Origin: Vibrio porteresiae DSM 19223
GTDB lineage: Bacteria > Pseudomonadota > Gammaproteobacteria > Enterobacterales > Vibrionaceae
DNA length: 64,000 nt
Direction of reading: 5' to 3'
NCBI RefSeq assembly: GCF_024347055.1
Contig: NZ_AP024896.1
Coordinates: 1,550,001 to 1,614,000 of the forward strand
Positions within the stretch are counted from its first letter, which is position 1, and each line of letters opens with the position of its first letter. The notes below the pieces were generated by a model. The model ran no database searches. It saw nothing but the letters and a program-made list of their open reading frames with translations, and was not told the DNA's origin. The position numbers and the translations under genes are program-made. Below are positions 17,453 to 25,808 of this stretch, in pieces.

Positions 17453-17779
17453 ATGAGTCAATGGCAAACCATTTGTAAAATCAGCGATATCGCACCAAAC
17501 AGTGGCGTTTGTGCCAAGGTGGGCGATAAACAGGTCGCTATCTTCTTTAGTCAACGCACCAACCACTTTTATGCGATTGGCAACTATGACCCGATTGGCA
17601 AAGCCAATGTGCTGTCGCGCGGGATCATCGGCTCCATCGACAATGAACTGTATGTGGCGTCCCCCCTTTATAAACAACACTGGAATTTAGCAACTGGTGC
17701 TTGTTTAGAAAAGCCGGAACTGAGCATCGCCACTTATGAAGTTCAGCAAGCCAATGATGAGATTCAAATAAGAATCTAG
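17453..17779 (+). CDS. nirD: Nitrite reductase small subunit NirD
   Basis: A 108-residue Rieske-fold subunit of NirBD. Like E. coli NirD it lacks the Cys/His iron ligands of true Rieske proteins (GNYDPIGKANVLSRGI and ASPLYKQHWNLATGACLE occupy the equivalent loops). Family motifs are WQTICKISDIAPNSGVCAKV and QVAIFF. Good AGAAGGA before the ATG. It follows nirB by 23 bases and is followed by a strong hairpin before the transporter gene. Confidence 0.93.
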   Translation: MSQWQTICKISDIAPNSGVCAKVGDKQVAIFFSQRTNHFYAIGNYDPIGKANVLSRGIIGSIDNELYVASPLYKQHWNLATGACLEKPELSIATYEVQQANDEIQIRI

Positions 17780-17810
17780 TTACTTACATCGTTTATCACT
17801 ATTTCGTACA

Positions 17811-17834
17811 CACAGTGCTGGTTGCAGCACTGTG
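17811..17834. other. Perfect intercistronic hairpin between nirD and the nitrate transporter
   Basis: CACAGTGCTG-GTTG-CAGCACTGTG, a 10-bp perfect stem with a 4-base loop and no following T-run. It probably acts as a transcript-stability or processing element rather than a terminator. Confidence 0.6.
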
Positions 17835-17868
17835 CGGACCAACACACTCTACAGTTAGGAATTAGATT

Positions 17869-19335
17869 ATGGACAATACTAAATTTTCGCTGTTCTCATT
17901 TAGCGGCAAGATGAAGATCCTCCACCTCAGTTGGATCGCCTTTTTCATCACCTTTGTTATCTGGTTTAACTTTGCGCCGATGCTGCAAATGGTCAAAACC
18001 TCCCTTGGGCTATCAACGGAAGAGATCAAAACCTTGCTGATCCTCAACGTGGCACTGACCATTCCAGCTCGGGTACTGATTGGTATGTTTACCGACCGCT
18101 TTGGTCCACGCGCAGTTTACTCAGCGCTCCTCGCCATCTGCTCCATTCCTTGTTTTGCTTTTGCTTTTGCCGACAGCTTTATTCAAGCAGCGATTGCTCG
18201 CTTCTTACTTGGCTTTATCGGTGCCGGTTTCGTGGTGGGCATTCGTTTAGTCTCTGAATGGTTCCCGCACAACCAACTGGGCACAGCAGAAGGCATTTAT
18301 GGCGGTTGGGGTAATTTTGGCTCTGCCGCCGCCGCGTTTACTTTACCTGCTTTGGCTTTAGCGTTCGGCGGTGATGACGGCTGGCGCTATGCGACTGCAT
18401 TAACGGGCTTAATGAGTTTGGTGTTCTCTGTTATTTTCTATCGTAACGTCACCGATACGCCAAAAGGCGCCACCTATTTTCGTCCTAAACATCTGTCAGC
18501 CATGGAAGTGACCTCTAAAGGCGATTTTGTTTTCCTCCTGCTGATGAAAATCCCGATGTACGCCGTACTTGGTTTACTGGCATGGAAACTCTCTCCAAGC
18601 GGTATCAATATGCTCAGTGAAGGGGTGGTTATCGGTATTTACGTTGGCCTGACTGCACTTTATCTTTTCGATGCGCTGCAAGTTTGGAAAGTGAACAAAA
18701 CCATCTTCACCACTCCGGTTGAACCTGCACACCAATACAAATTCAAACAAGTCGCAGTGCTAAACGTACTCTATTTTGCGACCTTTGGTTCTGAGCTTGC
18801 TGTGGTATCAATGCTACCACTGTTTTTCTCCGACACATTCCAACTAACGCCCGTGATGGCAGGGATGGTAGCCTCTTCATACGCCTTTATGAACCTGATG
18901 TCTCGTCCTGGTGGCGGTATCTTGTCTGACAAATACGGCCGTAAGATGACGCTACTGATTTTGACTGCGGGTTTGGCTGTGGGTTACTTCTTGATGGGAC
19001 AAGTAAACGGCTCATGGCCACTATGGCTGGCGGTTGCGGCTGCGATGGCGTGTTCGTTCTTCGTTCAAGCCGGTGAAGGTGCGGTTTTTGCTACCGTTCC
19101 ACTGATTAAACGTCGCATGACAGGACAAATTGCTGGGATGACAGGCGCTTACGGTAACGTAGGTTCAGTGGTTTATCTGACGATTCTCTCTTTTGTGAGC
19201 TACCAAACCTTCTTCTACGTGATTGCAGCAACCGCTGTGGTTGGTTTTGCTACGCTGTTCTTTATGGAAGAGCCTAAAGGTGAAATAACTGAAGTGAACG
19301 AAGACGGTTCAGTTACGCTGATCAAAGTCTCTTAA
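17869..19335 (+). CDS. NarK-type (NNP family) nitrate/nitrite MFS transporter
   Basis: A 488-residue inner-membrane protein with about 12 helices. Both nitrate-signature glycine-rich motifs are present: GIYGGWGNFGSAAAAF in helix 5 and GMTGAYGNVGSVVYL in helix 11, together with the paired substrate arginines in LTIPARVLIGMFTDR (Arg68) and LMSRPGGGILSDKYGR. Its place directly after nirBD indicates nitrate uptake for assimilation. The gene ends in a 10-bp hairpin that may lower read-through into the kinase gene. Confidence 0.92.
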   Translation: MDNTKFSLFSFSGKMKILHLSWIAFFITFVIWFNFAPMLQMVKTSLGLSTEEIKTLLILNVALTIPARVLIGMFTDRFGPRAVYSALLAICSIPCFAFAFADSFIQAAIARFLLGFIGAGFVVGIRLVSEWFPHNQLGTAEGIYGGWGNFGSAAAAFTLPALALAFGGDDGWRYATALTGLMSLVFSVIFYRNVTDTPKGATYFRPKHLSAMEVTSKGDFVFLLLMKIPMYAVLGLLAWKLSPSGINMLSEGVVIGIYVGLTALYLFDALQVWKVNKTIFTTPVEPAHQYKFKQVAVLNVLYFATFGSELAVVSMLPLFFSDTFQLTPVMAGMVASSYAFMNLMSRPGGGILSDKYGRKMTLLILTAGLAVGYFLMGQVNGSWPLWLAVAAAMACSFFVQAGEGAVFATVPLIKRRMTGQIAGMTGAYGNVGSVVYLTILSFVSYQTFFYVIAATAVVGFATLFFMEEPKGEITEVNEDGSVTLIKVS

Positions 19336-19350
19336 GGTTGATGTTCCCTT

Positions 19351-19377
19351 AGCTCCTCAGTCGATGGCTGAGGAGCT
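19351..19377 (+). terminator. Hairpin/attenuator between the nitrate transporter and the kinase gene
   Basis: AGCTCCTCAG-TCGATGG-CTGAGGAGCT, a perfect 10-bp stem followed by TTTCGTTATT. The weak T-run suggests partial termination, so the regulatory genes downstream would be made at a lower level than nirBD. Confidence 0.65.
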
Positions 19378-19417
19378 TTCGTTATTGATGGTTCACACCA
19401 CAAGGAGCAGTTTGAGG

Positions 19418-21145
19418 ATGGATAAATCACTCCAACAGGTCACCTTCGGCGGTACATCGCTCACCGGTGTTCGCGCTGAAAATCAGGATGCCTTTATTGT
19501 TAAACACCCGCAAAGGCAAGATGAGCTGACGTTCAAAGGCACCGTAGTCTGCATTGCCGATGGCGTCAGTTGCAGCGACCAAGGTCAGCAAGCCAGTCAC
19601 ACGGTCACCACGCAATTTGTCCAAGACTACTACGCCACGCCTCACAGTTGGAGCGTCTCTCATTCTGTCACTTCGCTTTTAAGTCAACTCAATCAATGGC
19701 TTTATACTCAAGGCCAAGATGCGCTGCGCCATAACGGTATGGTCACCACGTTTAGCTCGATCATTCTAAAATCCAATACCGCTCATTTGATTCATATTGG
19801 CGATAGCCGTATCTATCGCTATCGCCGCCACAAACTCACCCAATTGACCCGCGACCATCAACGCACGACCGCCAAAGGAACGGGCCATCTCACTCGAGCT
19901 CTCGGCATGGATGAGAACGCCGATGTGGACTATCAAACGCTGGAAGTGAACCGACATGATCGTTTTTTGCTTACCACCGATGGTGTTCACCAAACACTCT
20001 CCCCTGAGCAAATAAGCGCAGTGTTAGCGCAGCAAGACAGTGCCGAAGCGCTGAGTGCTAAGCTTTGCCAACTCGCCATCGACAATGGCAGTCAAGATAA
20101 CTGCACTTGTGTCATTTTCGATATCATGGCGTTGCCAGAAAAGAGCTTACCAGAACTGGAACAGCAACTTATCAGCCGCCGCATTCCTCCGGTACTCAAA
20201 GCCGGAATGAGCCTCGACCACTTTAAAGTGCTGCGCACCTTGCACGATGGCTCGCGTAGTCACGTCTATCTGGTGGAAGATACATACATAAGAGAGCAGC
20301 GAGTACTTAAAGCGCCATCAGTCAATGCCAGCGACGATCTGCCGACGTTACGCCGATTCGCTAACGAATATTGGATTGCCTCACAACTCAATAACCCACG
20401 CATAATGAAAATGTACGCGCCCCCAGCAGAAACGCCGTTTCTCTATCAAATCAGTGAGTGGATTCCCGGAGCAACATTACGCCAATGGATGTTTGATCAT
20501 CCCAATCCTTCTCTCAATGAGGTTCGGACACTGCTCACCGAATTGGTGAGAGCAGTACGAGTGTTGCAGCGCGCTGATATGGTTCATTGCGATCTCAAAC
20601 CCGAGAACATCATGATTACACCAGAAGGGACAGTAAAATTGATCGATTTTGGTACTGTCGACGTACTGGGACTCAAGGAGGCACAAACACATCAAGATGA
20701 TCCGTTCCCACTTGGCACGGTTAACTACATTGCGCCGGAATACATCAATACAGGGCGAGCTACCACCTTATCGGATTTGTTCTCCATTGCCGTAATTGGT
20801 TATGAGATGCTGAGCGGCTCCTTGCCCTTTAAAGAAAATACCTCGCAAGCGATTCAAAGTGCCCGTCATACCAAATGGCATTATCAGTCGCTACAAACTT
20901 ATCGCGCCGACATTCCGCTTTGGGTCGATTTGGCCTTTCGTAAAGCAACTGAAGAGTCACCTCAGCAGCGCTATCAAGCATTAGGCGATTTTGTTACCGA
21001 TTTGAGTACACCCAATACCGCACTCATCAATAGTCCAAGCAATCGACCACTAATGACTCGCAATCCTGTGCTATTTTGGAAAATGATTTCCCTTGCAGCA
21101 CTGTTTGTCGCTATCGTAGAGGCGCTGCTTTTGCTCAATCACTAG
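19418..21145 (+). CDS. Membrane-anchored PP2C phosphatase / Ser-Thr protein kinase fusion of the nitrate-assimilation cluster
   Basis: A 575-residue bifunctional protein. Start ATG 19418 chosen because GAGG directly precedes it; an earlier in-frame ATG falls inside the upstream hairpin. Residues about 5-240 are a PP2C-type phosphatase (ENQDAF, CIADGVSCSDQGQQAS, HIGDSRIYRYR, TTDGVHQTL, SQDNCTCVIF). Residues about 268-530 are a Hanks kinase (DHFKVLRTLHDGSRSHVYLV, Lys in RVLKAPS, VHCDLKPENIM with Asp392, IDFGTVDVLG, GTVNYIAPEY). One C-terminal helix (about 552-572) anchors it in the membrane. Similar fusions lie beside nitrate-assimilation genes in pseudomonads, but the substrate is not known. 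Confidence 0.88.
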   Translation: MDKSLQQVTFGGTSLTGVRAENQDAFIVKHPQRQDELTFKGTVVCIADGVSCSDQGQQASHTVTTQFVQDYYATPHSWSVSHSVTSLLSQLNQWLYTQGQDALRHNGMVTTFSSIILKSNTAHLIHIGDSRIYRYRRHKLTQLTRDHQRTTAKGTGHLTRALGMDENADVDYQTLEVNRHDRFLLTTDGVHQTLSPEQISAVLAQQDSAEALSAKLCQLAIDNGSQDNCTCVIFDIMALPEKSLPELEQQLISRRIPPVLKAGMSLDHFKVLRTLHDGSRSHVYLVEDTYIREQRVLKAPSVNASDDLPTLRRFANEYWIASQLNNPRIMKMYAPPAETPFLYQISEWIPGATLRQWMFDHPNPSLNEVRTLLTELVRAVRVLQRADMVHCDLKPENIMITPEGTVKLIDFGTVDVLGLKEAQTHQDDPFPLGTVNYIAPEYINTGRATTLSDLFSIAVIGYEMLSGSLPFKENTSQAIQSARHTKWHYQSLQTYRADIPLWVDLAFRKATEESPQQRYQALGDFVTDLSTPNTALINSPSNRPLMTRNPVLFWKMISLAALFVAIVEALLLLNH

Positions 21146-21238
21146 GTTACCCGCAGTGCGTAAAGATCAGGACGGCCAAGGGGAAGGAGTGAAAAAGCGG
21201 CGAGAAAATGGATTTATTAAAAGGAAAAGGACGTTAGA

Positions 21239-23020
21239 TTGCCCAAACTTAGCCGCTCAATTGTCATGAAGATCACCGCGATCATGGTCAGTTTGATCTT
21301 GATGGCGTTCGTCAGTATTTTCTCATCGATGTATATGTCGCAAATCAGTGAGTACGATGGCAAAACCATCAACCTTTCTGGATCTCTGCGCATGATGAGT
21401 TACCGTATCACCACTCAGGTAACGCTATTGCAAAGCGAAGATTCCCCAGAGAATCGCCACAAAGTACAGCAACTGATTCAACAGTTCGAAACCCTGTTTA
21501 ACGACCCTGTGTTAAAAAAGGATTTTATTCGCTTTCATCAGGTGGCGATTAAAGACGAATACGATCAAGTCGCACACACATGGAACCAAGAGATTAAGCC
21601 AACACTGGCGAATGCCAACGCTCAATTTCAATTAGGGCCGTTTTTGCCCAAACTCGAAAGCTTTGTGCAATCCATTGACCGTCTAGTCTATGGCTATCAA
21701 AAAGTATTGGAAGAGCGCCTGCAAGAGCTAAAAATCATTCAGACCATTACGCTTGCCATCACATTGGGCCTGATTCTTCTCTCGATTTACTCGATTCACA
21801 AATACATCGCGCGACCGCTACGCGAGCTAACCGACGTGGCGGAAAGTTCGTCACAAGGTGATTGGAGCCAACGCTGTTTGGTGCATCGCGATGATGAGCT
21901 TGGTCTTTTGGCCAAAACCATCAACAAAGCCAATCAAAGCATGCAGTCGATTCATCAAGATCTTGAACAACGGATTGACGAAAAGACCCAAGCGCTCAGC
22001 CAGAGCAATCAGATGCTCACGTTCTTGTACAATGTAGCTCAACAGGTCAACCAATCTCATTATGGTCAACTCGATTTTGAGTCGATTTTGCAGCAATTAA
22101 GCGCCGTTAGCCAACTCAATAGCCTACAGCTGACACTCTTTACCTCGCAGCCTGAACTTCCTTATCACCAAGTGCTTATTGGTTCAGAGCTGGAAAATAG
22201 CGCATCGAGCCAACCCGTTCACTTTCCAATAGAACGCAATGACAACCACTATGGCGACATCCGTGTTTTTACCCAATCACCAATGGCAAATTGGCAGCGC
22301 GATTTGGTGGAATCCTTGGTGGATCAATTGGGCATTGCACGGAGTTTTTCGAACCAACTCAACCAAGAGAGACGCATCGCGCTACTGAGTGAACGAAATA
22401 TTATTGCGCGCGAGCTGCATGATTCTTTGGCTCAATCTCTCTCGTACCTTAAATTTCAGGTCGCGTGTATTGAAAAAGGCATTGAGAAAGAGCCAGTGAG
22501 CGAGCGAGTCACCACCCCAGTTTATGAACTCAAAGAAGGTGTCGTATCGGCTTATCGTCAACTGCGAGAGCTCCTCACTACCTTTCGCTTACAGATTGAC
22601 AGTGGCGGTTTGCAAGCGGCTCTGAGTGATACCGTGCAGACCTTAGCGAAACACAGCGCCATGCAAATCCAACTGCATTACGACTGTCGCCATGTGCCCT
22701 TCGAACCCAATGAGGAAATTCACCTATTGCAAATCACCAAAGAAGCGGTGCAGAACGCCGTCAAACATTCGCAAGGCTCACTCATCACCATTTCTCTAAC
22801 GGAAAACAAGGAGAAAAACATCATTCTGTTGGTACAAGACGATGGAATAGGCTTTACTCAAACCGAGCGGGTGCTCAACCATTACGGCACTGAAATTATG
22901 CAAGAGCGTTGTCATTCACTGAAAGGAACATTGGCAATCAACACCTTACCCGATGGCGGAACCGAAGTGAGTTTGGTGTTTACCCCGAATTACCTCAACA
23001 ATAGCAAGGAACTTGGGTAG
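21239..23020 (+). CDS. NarX/NarQ-like nitrate/nitrite sensor histidine kinase
   Basis: A 593-residue inner-membrane sensor. TTG start at 21239 with AAAAGGAC upstream; the next ATG (21266) has no ribosome site and would cut the first membrane helix. Layout: helix 1 (about 10-30), periplasmic PilJ/NarX-type domain with the nitrate-binding P-box NLSGSLRMMSYRIT, helix 2 (about 165-183), HAMP, a GAF-like linker, then HisKA_3 with phospho-acceptor His394 in ARELHDSLAQSLSYLK and the ATPase domain (EAVQNAVKHSQG, VQDDGIGF). The P-box and the neighbour genes point to nitrate/nitrite sensing for assimilation. It forms a two-component pair with the regulator 67 bases downstream. Confidence 0.9.
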   Translation: MPKLSRSIVMKITAIMVSLILMAFVSIFSSMYMSQISEYDGKTINLSGSLRMMSYRITTQVTLLQSEDSPENRHKVQQLIQQFETLFNDPVLKKDFIRFHQVAIKDEYDQVAHTWNQEIKPTLANANAQFQLGPFLPKLESFVQSIDRLVYGYQKVLEERLQELKIIQTITLAITLGLILLSIYSIHKYIARPLRELTDVAESSSQGDWSQRCLVHRDDELGLLAKTINKANQSMQSIHQDLEQRIDEKTQALSQSNQMLTFLYNVAQQVNQSHYGQLDFESILQQLSAVSQLNSLQLTLFTSQPELPYHQVLIGSELENSASSQPVHFPIERNDNHYGDIRVFTQSPMANWQRDLVESLVDQLGIARSFSNQLNQERRIALLSERNIIARELHDSLAQSLSYLKFQVACIEKGIEKEPVSERVTTPVYELKEGVVSAYRQLRELLTTFRLQIDSGGLQAALSDTVQTLAKHSAMQIQLHYDCRHVPFEPNEEIHLLQITKEAVQNAVKHSQGSLITISLTENKEKNIILLVQDDGIGFTQTERVLNHYGTEIMQERCHSLKGTLAINTLPDGGTEVSLVFTPNYLNNSKELG

Positions 23021-23087
23021 ACTATGCCACAACATCATCGTTTGACGTTTACTAACACCTTTCACTCAAGCCGCAAAGGAGAGCCAA

Positions 23088-23732
23088 ATGAGTAATGGGA
23101 AATCTACTATCATGATCGTCGATGACCATCCCTTATTTCGTAAAGGATTACAGCGTTTTATCACCTATGAAGAAGACTTAGAAGTGACCAAGGAATGTCA
23201 CTCCGGTGCTGAAGCGTTAGAGAGTGCGCTGCAAGATGATCCTGATTTAATTTTGCTTGATTTGAACATGCAAGGGATGGATGGGTTAGAAACCCTGCGC
23301 CAAATGCGCGCGAAAGGCGTCACCGCAAGAATCGTGATGCTCACTGTTTCTGATACGGAAGAAGATGTGCTTACCGCAATGCAATATGGTGCTGATGGCT
23401 ATCTACTTAAAGATATGGAACCCGAGGACATTGTCGCCAACATCAAACAAGCCGTGCTCGGCAAATTAGCACTGTCTGATCGGCTCACACAAGTGCTCGC
23501 CCAATCATGGCATAAACCCAAAACGCAGCACCCCAACAAGCTTTCAAGCCTCACGGAACGCGAACATCAAACGCTGATCTTATTAACTAAGGGCATGAGT
23601 AATCGCCTTATCGCCACTGAATTAAAGATTTCTGAAGCAACCGCCAAAGTCCACGTGAAAAATCTACTGAAAAAGCTCGATTTACACTCCCGCTTAGAAG
23701 CCGCCGCCTGGTTGATGGAAAACTCTCGTTAG
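23088..23732 (+). CDS. NarL/NarP-like response regulator
   Basis: The 214 residues contain a receiver domain (IVDDHPLFRKG, phosphorylated Asp58 in LILLDLNMQGMDG, Thr/Lys switch in MLTVS and YLLKDMEPED) and a LuxR/NarL-type helix-turn-helix (LTEREHQTLILLTKGMSNR, ATELKISEATAKVHVKNLLK, KLDLHSRLEAA). The DNA-binding helix ATAKVHVKNLL is that of NarL/NarP. AAAGGAG precedes the ATG. Partner of the upstream sensor and probable binder of the TACCCA heptamers between nasA and cobA. Whether it activates sigma-54 promoters directly is doubtful, because it lacks the AAA+ domain that requires. Confidence 0.9.
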   Translation: MSNGKSTIMIVDDHPLFRKGLQRFITYEEDLEVTKECHSGAEALESALQDDPDLILLDLNMQGMDGLETLRQMRAKGVTARIVMLTVSDTEEDVLTAMQYGADGYLLKDMEPEDIVANIKQAVLGKLALSDRLTQVLAQSWHKPKTQHPNKLSSLTEREHQTLILLTKGMSNRLIATELKISEATAKVHVKNLLKKLDLHSRLEAAAWLMENSR

Positions 23733-23987
23733 ATCCATTGGTTCTCGTTACCAGTTTTGAGCAGGTTTTTCTGATTGGATGAACCCTAGCAAAATGCCAT
23801 GTTCTGGGCCCTCGTGGCTAAGTAAGTTCAGAACGTTTGCTAATTCTTAGTTTCTCAAAACGCCCATGCTCACCAATTCACCTTTTATTTAGCTAAATCA
23901 AAACATTGCCTAAATAAAGCTCGCTTTTTTACGTTCTTAAACAATTTTTTTTCGCGTGGTTTGCTTTGTTGGGTATCCGTAACTATA

Positions 23988-24016
23988 TTGACAAGGTTAT
24001 AATTAGCCCAGTTAAT
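23988..24016 (+). promoter_or_regulatory. Candidate sigma-70 promoter for the chemoreceptor gene
   Basis: TTGACA (23988-23993), 17 bases, then GTTAAT (24011-24016), about 70 bases before the ATG. The rest of the 355-bp gap from 23733 shows no gene; I found no clear terminator for the sensor-regulator pair. Confidence 0.4.
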
Positions 24017-24087
24017 ACATGGATACTGGTTATAGTTAGGGATAAGTAACTCTTTGCAAATTAAAGAAAACAAGGCAAAACAACACC

Positions 24088-25719
24088 ATGCTGATAAAAA
24101 ACCTATCGATAGCGAAAAAGATCTCCCTGTCTTTTCTGCTCATTGCGCTGATTAACATTCTTTTCGGCGTTTTTTTAAATACCAAACTTAATGGCATCAA
24201 AGCAGAACTGATTAACTTTGCTGACGATACTTTACCTGCAGTTGATGCTGTCAACGCTATCCGTTATGACTTAGCGCGTCTGCGTGCGTGGCAAATAGCG
24301 ATTTATACTCAAGAAGAAAAATCGGAAATCCAACAGCATATCAATGAAAACATCACCAAACGTCACCAAGTTGAAGCGCAAATCGCAGCTTATGGTAAAA
24401 CCGTATGGCCAGGTGAAGAGCAAGAAACCTTCAATCGCTTGATGAGAGAATGGACCTCTTACAAAGGGATTGTCGATACCTATTACGATGCGATGCTAAA
24501 TGGCGACCGCGCGACAGCCAAGGGCACCATTGCCCCTTCTTTAGAAACATTCGGTCGAATCGATGTGGAATTGGGTAAGCTAACCAACATCCTTAAAGAA
24601 GCCATGGATCGCAACAAGGTGAGCATTCTGACCTCGGTAGACAACATGAACATGTCGGCTATTTTGAGCAACGTGTTTATCTTAGCTTTGATGGTGGTAA
24701 TGACTTTAGCTCTTGCGCGCCTCATTTGTGGCCCATTGAAAATCGTGGTGGCGCAAGCGAATGCCATCGCTAAGGGTGACCTATCGAAAAAACTGGACCG
24801 CAGCTCTATTGGTAACGATGAGCTAGGCGAACTTGCCGACGCCACATCAAAAATGCAGGACGACCTGCGCACGGTCATTCACAACGTGGTGGATGCGGTT
24901 AACCAACTCAGTCACTCTGTTGAGCAAATGACCCACATTTCTCAGCAATCCGCGACAGGTATGAAAGAGCAGCAATTGCAGATCACCCACATTGCAACGG
25001 CAATGACCGAAATGAAAGCAACAGTTGCCGATGTGGCTGAGAATACTCAAGCGTCTGCGAGCAAAGCAAGTCACGCAAATGACCGCACTCAAATGGGCGT
25101 GCGTGAAACGCAAAACATCATCGATTCTATTGAAGAGGTGGCGACTGTTATCGGCGTTGCAGGTGACACTGTCACTGAACTAGAAAAACAATCGAGCCAA
25201 ATCAACGTGATCCTTGATGTTATTCGTGATATTGCTGATCAAACCAACCTTCTTGCACTCAACGCAGCGATTGAAGCCGCGCGTGCAGGAGAGTCAGGTC
25301 GAGGCTTTGCAGTAGTAGCAGACGAAGTCCGCACACTTGCGGGTCGTACGCAACACTCCACCAGCGAAATCACAGCGATCATTGAACAGTTGCAATCGTT
25401 AGCCAAAAAGGCACAACAAGCGTCTGAGTTGTCGCGGAACAATATTACCGAATGTGCAGCGCAAGGCTTGCGTTCGAAACAACTGATGAGCGACATCGGT
25501 CAAGCGATTGCTGATATCTCCGATACCAGTACACAAATTGCGACGGCATGTACCCAACAAGATTCGGTTGCCGAAGACCTTAGCCGCAGCACTGAGCAAA
25601 TTCATATGGCATCACAAGAGGTGGCACAAGGTGCACAAAAGACCTCTCAAGCTTGCCAAGAGTTGAGTCGCCTCTCCTCTTCACTACAAGAAGCGATGCG
25701 ACGCTTCAAATTGAACTAA
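24088..25719 (+). CDS. Methyl-accepting chemotaxis protein with 4-helix-bundle sensor
   Basis: A 543-residue chemoreceptor: helix 1 (about 10-30), periplasmic helical-bundle sensor (about 31-187, all-alpha, 4HB_MCP-like, with DTLPAVDAVNAIRYDLARLR), helix 2 (about 190-212), HAMP (GPLKIVVAQANAIAKGDLSKK) and the long cytoplasmic coiled coil. The kinase-contact tip DQTNLLALNAAIEAARAGES is intact. There is no C-terminal CheR/CheB tether pentapeptide. The ligand is unknown; being next to the nitrate regulators does not prove nitrate sensing. Monocistronic, with a terminator after it. Confidence 0.9.
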   Translation: MLIKNLSIAKKISLSFLLIALINILFGVFLNTKLNGIKAELINFADDTLPAVDAVNAIRYDLARLRAWQIAIYTQEEKSEIQQHINENITKRHQVEAQIAAYGKTVWPGEEQETFNRLMREWTSYKGIVDTYYDAMLNGDRATAKGTIAPSLETFGRIDVELGKLTNILKEAMDRNKVSILTSVDNMNMSAILSNVFILALMVVMTLALARLICGPLKIVVAQANAIAKGDLSKKLDRSSIGNDELGELADATSKMQDDLRTVIHNVVDAVNQLSHSVEQMTHISQQSATGMKEQQLQITHIATAMTEMKATVADVAENTQASASKASHANDRTQMGVRETQNIIDSIEEVATVIGVAGDTVTELEKQSSQINVILDVIRDIADQTNLLALNAAIEAARAGESGRGFAVVADEVRTLAGRTQHSTSEITAIIEQLQSLAKKAQQASELSRNNITECAAQGLRSKQLMSDIGQAIADISDTSTQIATACTQQDSVAEDLSRSTEQIHMASQEVAQGAQKTSQACQELSRLSSSLQEAMRRFKLN

Positions 25720-25728
25720 TCTTATCTT

Positions 25729-25765
25729 CATGCTGTGGTTCATCCCACAGCATGAGCTTTTCTTT
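25729..25765 (+). terminator. Rho-independent terminator after the chemoreceptor gene
   Basis: CATGCTGTGG-TTCATC-CCACAGCATG followed by AGCTTTTCTTTG. Perfect 10-bp stem. Confidence 0.8.
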
Positions 25766-25808
25766 GACTCTTAATTGATCGACCAGAATCACTTTTTTTG
25801 GAGTTTCC

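Noticed and set aside
23972..24038. Crossing inverted repeats (GGTATCC/GGATAC and TAACTATA/TATAGTTA) before the chemoreceptor
   Set aside because: They cannot form nested stems; could be alternative structures or chance in AT-rich DNA, so not called as a riboswitch or sRNA.
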